From assembly GCA_946535695.1 (NCBI GenBank), contig CAMNDS010000055.1, positions 1 to 6,076 on the forward strand: a stretch of 6,076 bases of DNA. The letters run 5' to 3'. The stretch is from an uncultured Clostridia bacterium (GTDB taxonomy: Bacteria > Bacillota > Clostridia > Oscillospirales > Acutalibacteraceae). The first letter of the stretch is position 1; every line of letters begins with the position of its first letter. The position numbers and the translations under genes were made by a program. Shown here piece after piece: positions 5,565-6,076 of the stretch. The notes under the pieces were generated by a model. It made no database searches. It was not told where the DNA came from and saw only the letters and a program-made list of their open reading frames with translations.

Positions 5565-6076
5565 CCTAATAACTACTGCTTCATTACTTGCCCAAACTGA
5601 ATTTATAAATTCATAATATTTAATATTAAAATTTTTAGTGCCGATTATGTTATTAATAATATAATGACATTGATCATTATTTTCTGGATATAAAATAAAA
5701 TTAATTTGATTTTTATTAAACACATCGTTATTAATTTCTAATTTGCAAATTTTTTTATTATTTAAAGAAATGCCATTAAGTTTTTCCATTCCTTTGCAAC
5801 TACATGCACTACGTATATGAGCAGTTTTTATAAATTTTTTGAATAATCCTATATCTAAATTTTCTATTTTTGAGTTTTGAAAAGCAGTATCAATAATTTT
5901 TTCATTATGTTTTTTGGTTTTACTCTGTTCTTCACTAAGTACAGGTTCATTATTTTTTTCTTCAGTTCTTTCTTCCAAAATTTTTTTATTTTTATCACTT
6001 TTAAATAATCTACGAATATTATATCTTTTATTAAAAATCTCGTTAATATTTAAACCTAATACGGTAAGCACAGTCA
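5553..6076 (-). CDS. Unrecognised hydrophilic protein, 5' end probably outside window
   Basis: I do not recognise this protein. The frame stays open for at least 173 codons to the right edge. A GTG at 6069-6071 could start a 172-residue product, but no ribosome site is visible in the five bases beyond it, so the true start is probably outside. From that GTG, residues 1-23 are mildly hydrophobic then basic (LGLNINEIF, KRYNIRRLF); 24-60 form a charged, probably disordered stretch rich in Lys, Glu and Asn; 75-172 look more globular, with ACSCKGM at 89-95 and further cysteines at 109 and 135, and end in NEAVVIRLNN. No signal peptide or clear membrane helix lies in the visible part. A long open frame in DNA this AT-rich, where stop codons are frequent by chance, argues for a real gene. 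It converges on the dehydratase gene with a 12-base coding overlap and no terminator hairpin at the junction. Possible roles, including an accessory or mobile origin, are open. Confidence 0.6.
   Translation of the reverse strand, partial: TVLTVLGLNINEIFNKRYNIRRLFKSDKNKKILEERTEEKNNEPVLSEEQSKTKKHNEKIIDTAFQNSKIENLDIGLFKKFIKTAHIRSACSCKGMEKLNGISLNNKKICKLEINNDVFNKNQINFILYPENNDQCHYIINNIIGTKNFNIKYYEFINSVWASNEAVVIRLNN

Noticed and set aside
5598..5613. Perfect 16-base palindrome TGAATTTATAAATTCA near the dehydratase 3' end
   Set aside because: It lies inside the coding frame of the right-edge gene, is pure A/T apart from its outer bases, and has no T run after it. Such palindromes are expected in DNA this AT-rich.
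5661..5680. Hairpin ATAATGA / TCATTAT with a six-base loop
   Set aside because: Weak A/T stem within a coding frame and no terminator-like tail; probably chance.

Overview
The window suggests a low-GC member of the Bacillota, probably Clostridia-like. This inference rests on very AT-rich coding DNA full of Lys, Asn, Ile and Phe codons, strong AGGAG/GGGGAGG ribosome binding sites, two TTG starts backed by good Shine-Dalgarno sites, a near-consensus sigma-A-type promoter, and families typical of that phylum (TrmK, a two-module CxxC zinc-ribbon protein, a tsaB-rpiB-upp cluster). No mobile element, CRISPR array, rRNA or origin was seen. No gap between genes exceeds about 220 bases.

Left part (1-1031, minus strand). 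A near-consensus promoter (TTGACA, 17-base spacer, TG-extended TATTAT) at 1003-1031 reads leftward. It would transcribe a 69-base tRNA-like element (905-973), then a small highly conserved zinc-ribbon protein (595-879), and ends at a clean hairpin-plus-U-run terminator (548-572). Immediately beyond lies trmK (536 to the left edge), coding for the enzyme that methylates A22 of tRNA; its 3' end is outside the window. The tRNA-like element has a recognisable acceptor stem, D arm and T arm, but its anticodon arm is shortened, so it is not an ordinary tRNA. It is the most interesting object here.

Middle (1100-2896, plus strand). tsaB, rpiB and upp form a tight operon with spacings of 18 and 0 bases. 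They code for the TsaB partner of the t6A tRNA-modification enzyme, ribose-5-phosphate isomerase B and uracil phosphoribosyltransferase. RpiB feeds ribose phosphate toward PRPP, which Upp uses to salvage uracil. TsaB is housekeeping. No convincing plus-strand promoter was found just upstream.

Right part (3005-6076). A promoter (TTGATT, 16-base spacer, TATAAT) precedes a six-helix DUF1097-like membrane protein. Thirteen bases after it comes a 615-residue membrane-anchored nucleotide-sugar dehydratase/epimerase of the CapD/FlaA1/WbpM family, so the pair points to the cell envelope and surface-glycan synthesis. At the right edge an unrecognised, very AT-rich, 5'-incomplete gene on the minus strand converges on the dehydratase gene, and the two coding ends overlap by 12 bases. 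The 198-base gap between upp and the membrane-protein gene holds the promoter and an inverted repeat coinciding with a 23-codon hydrophobic minus-strand frame that may be chance.
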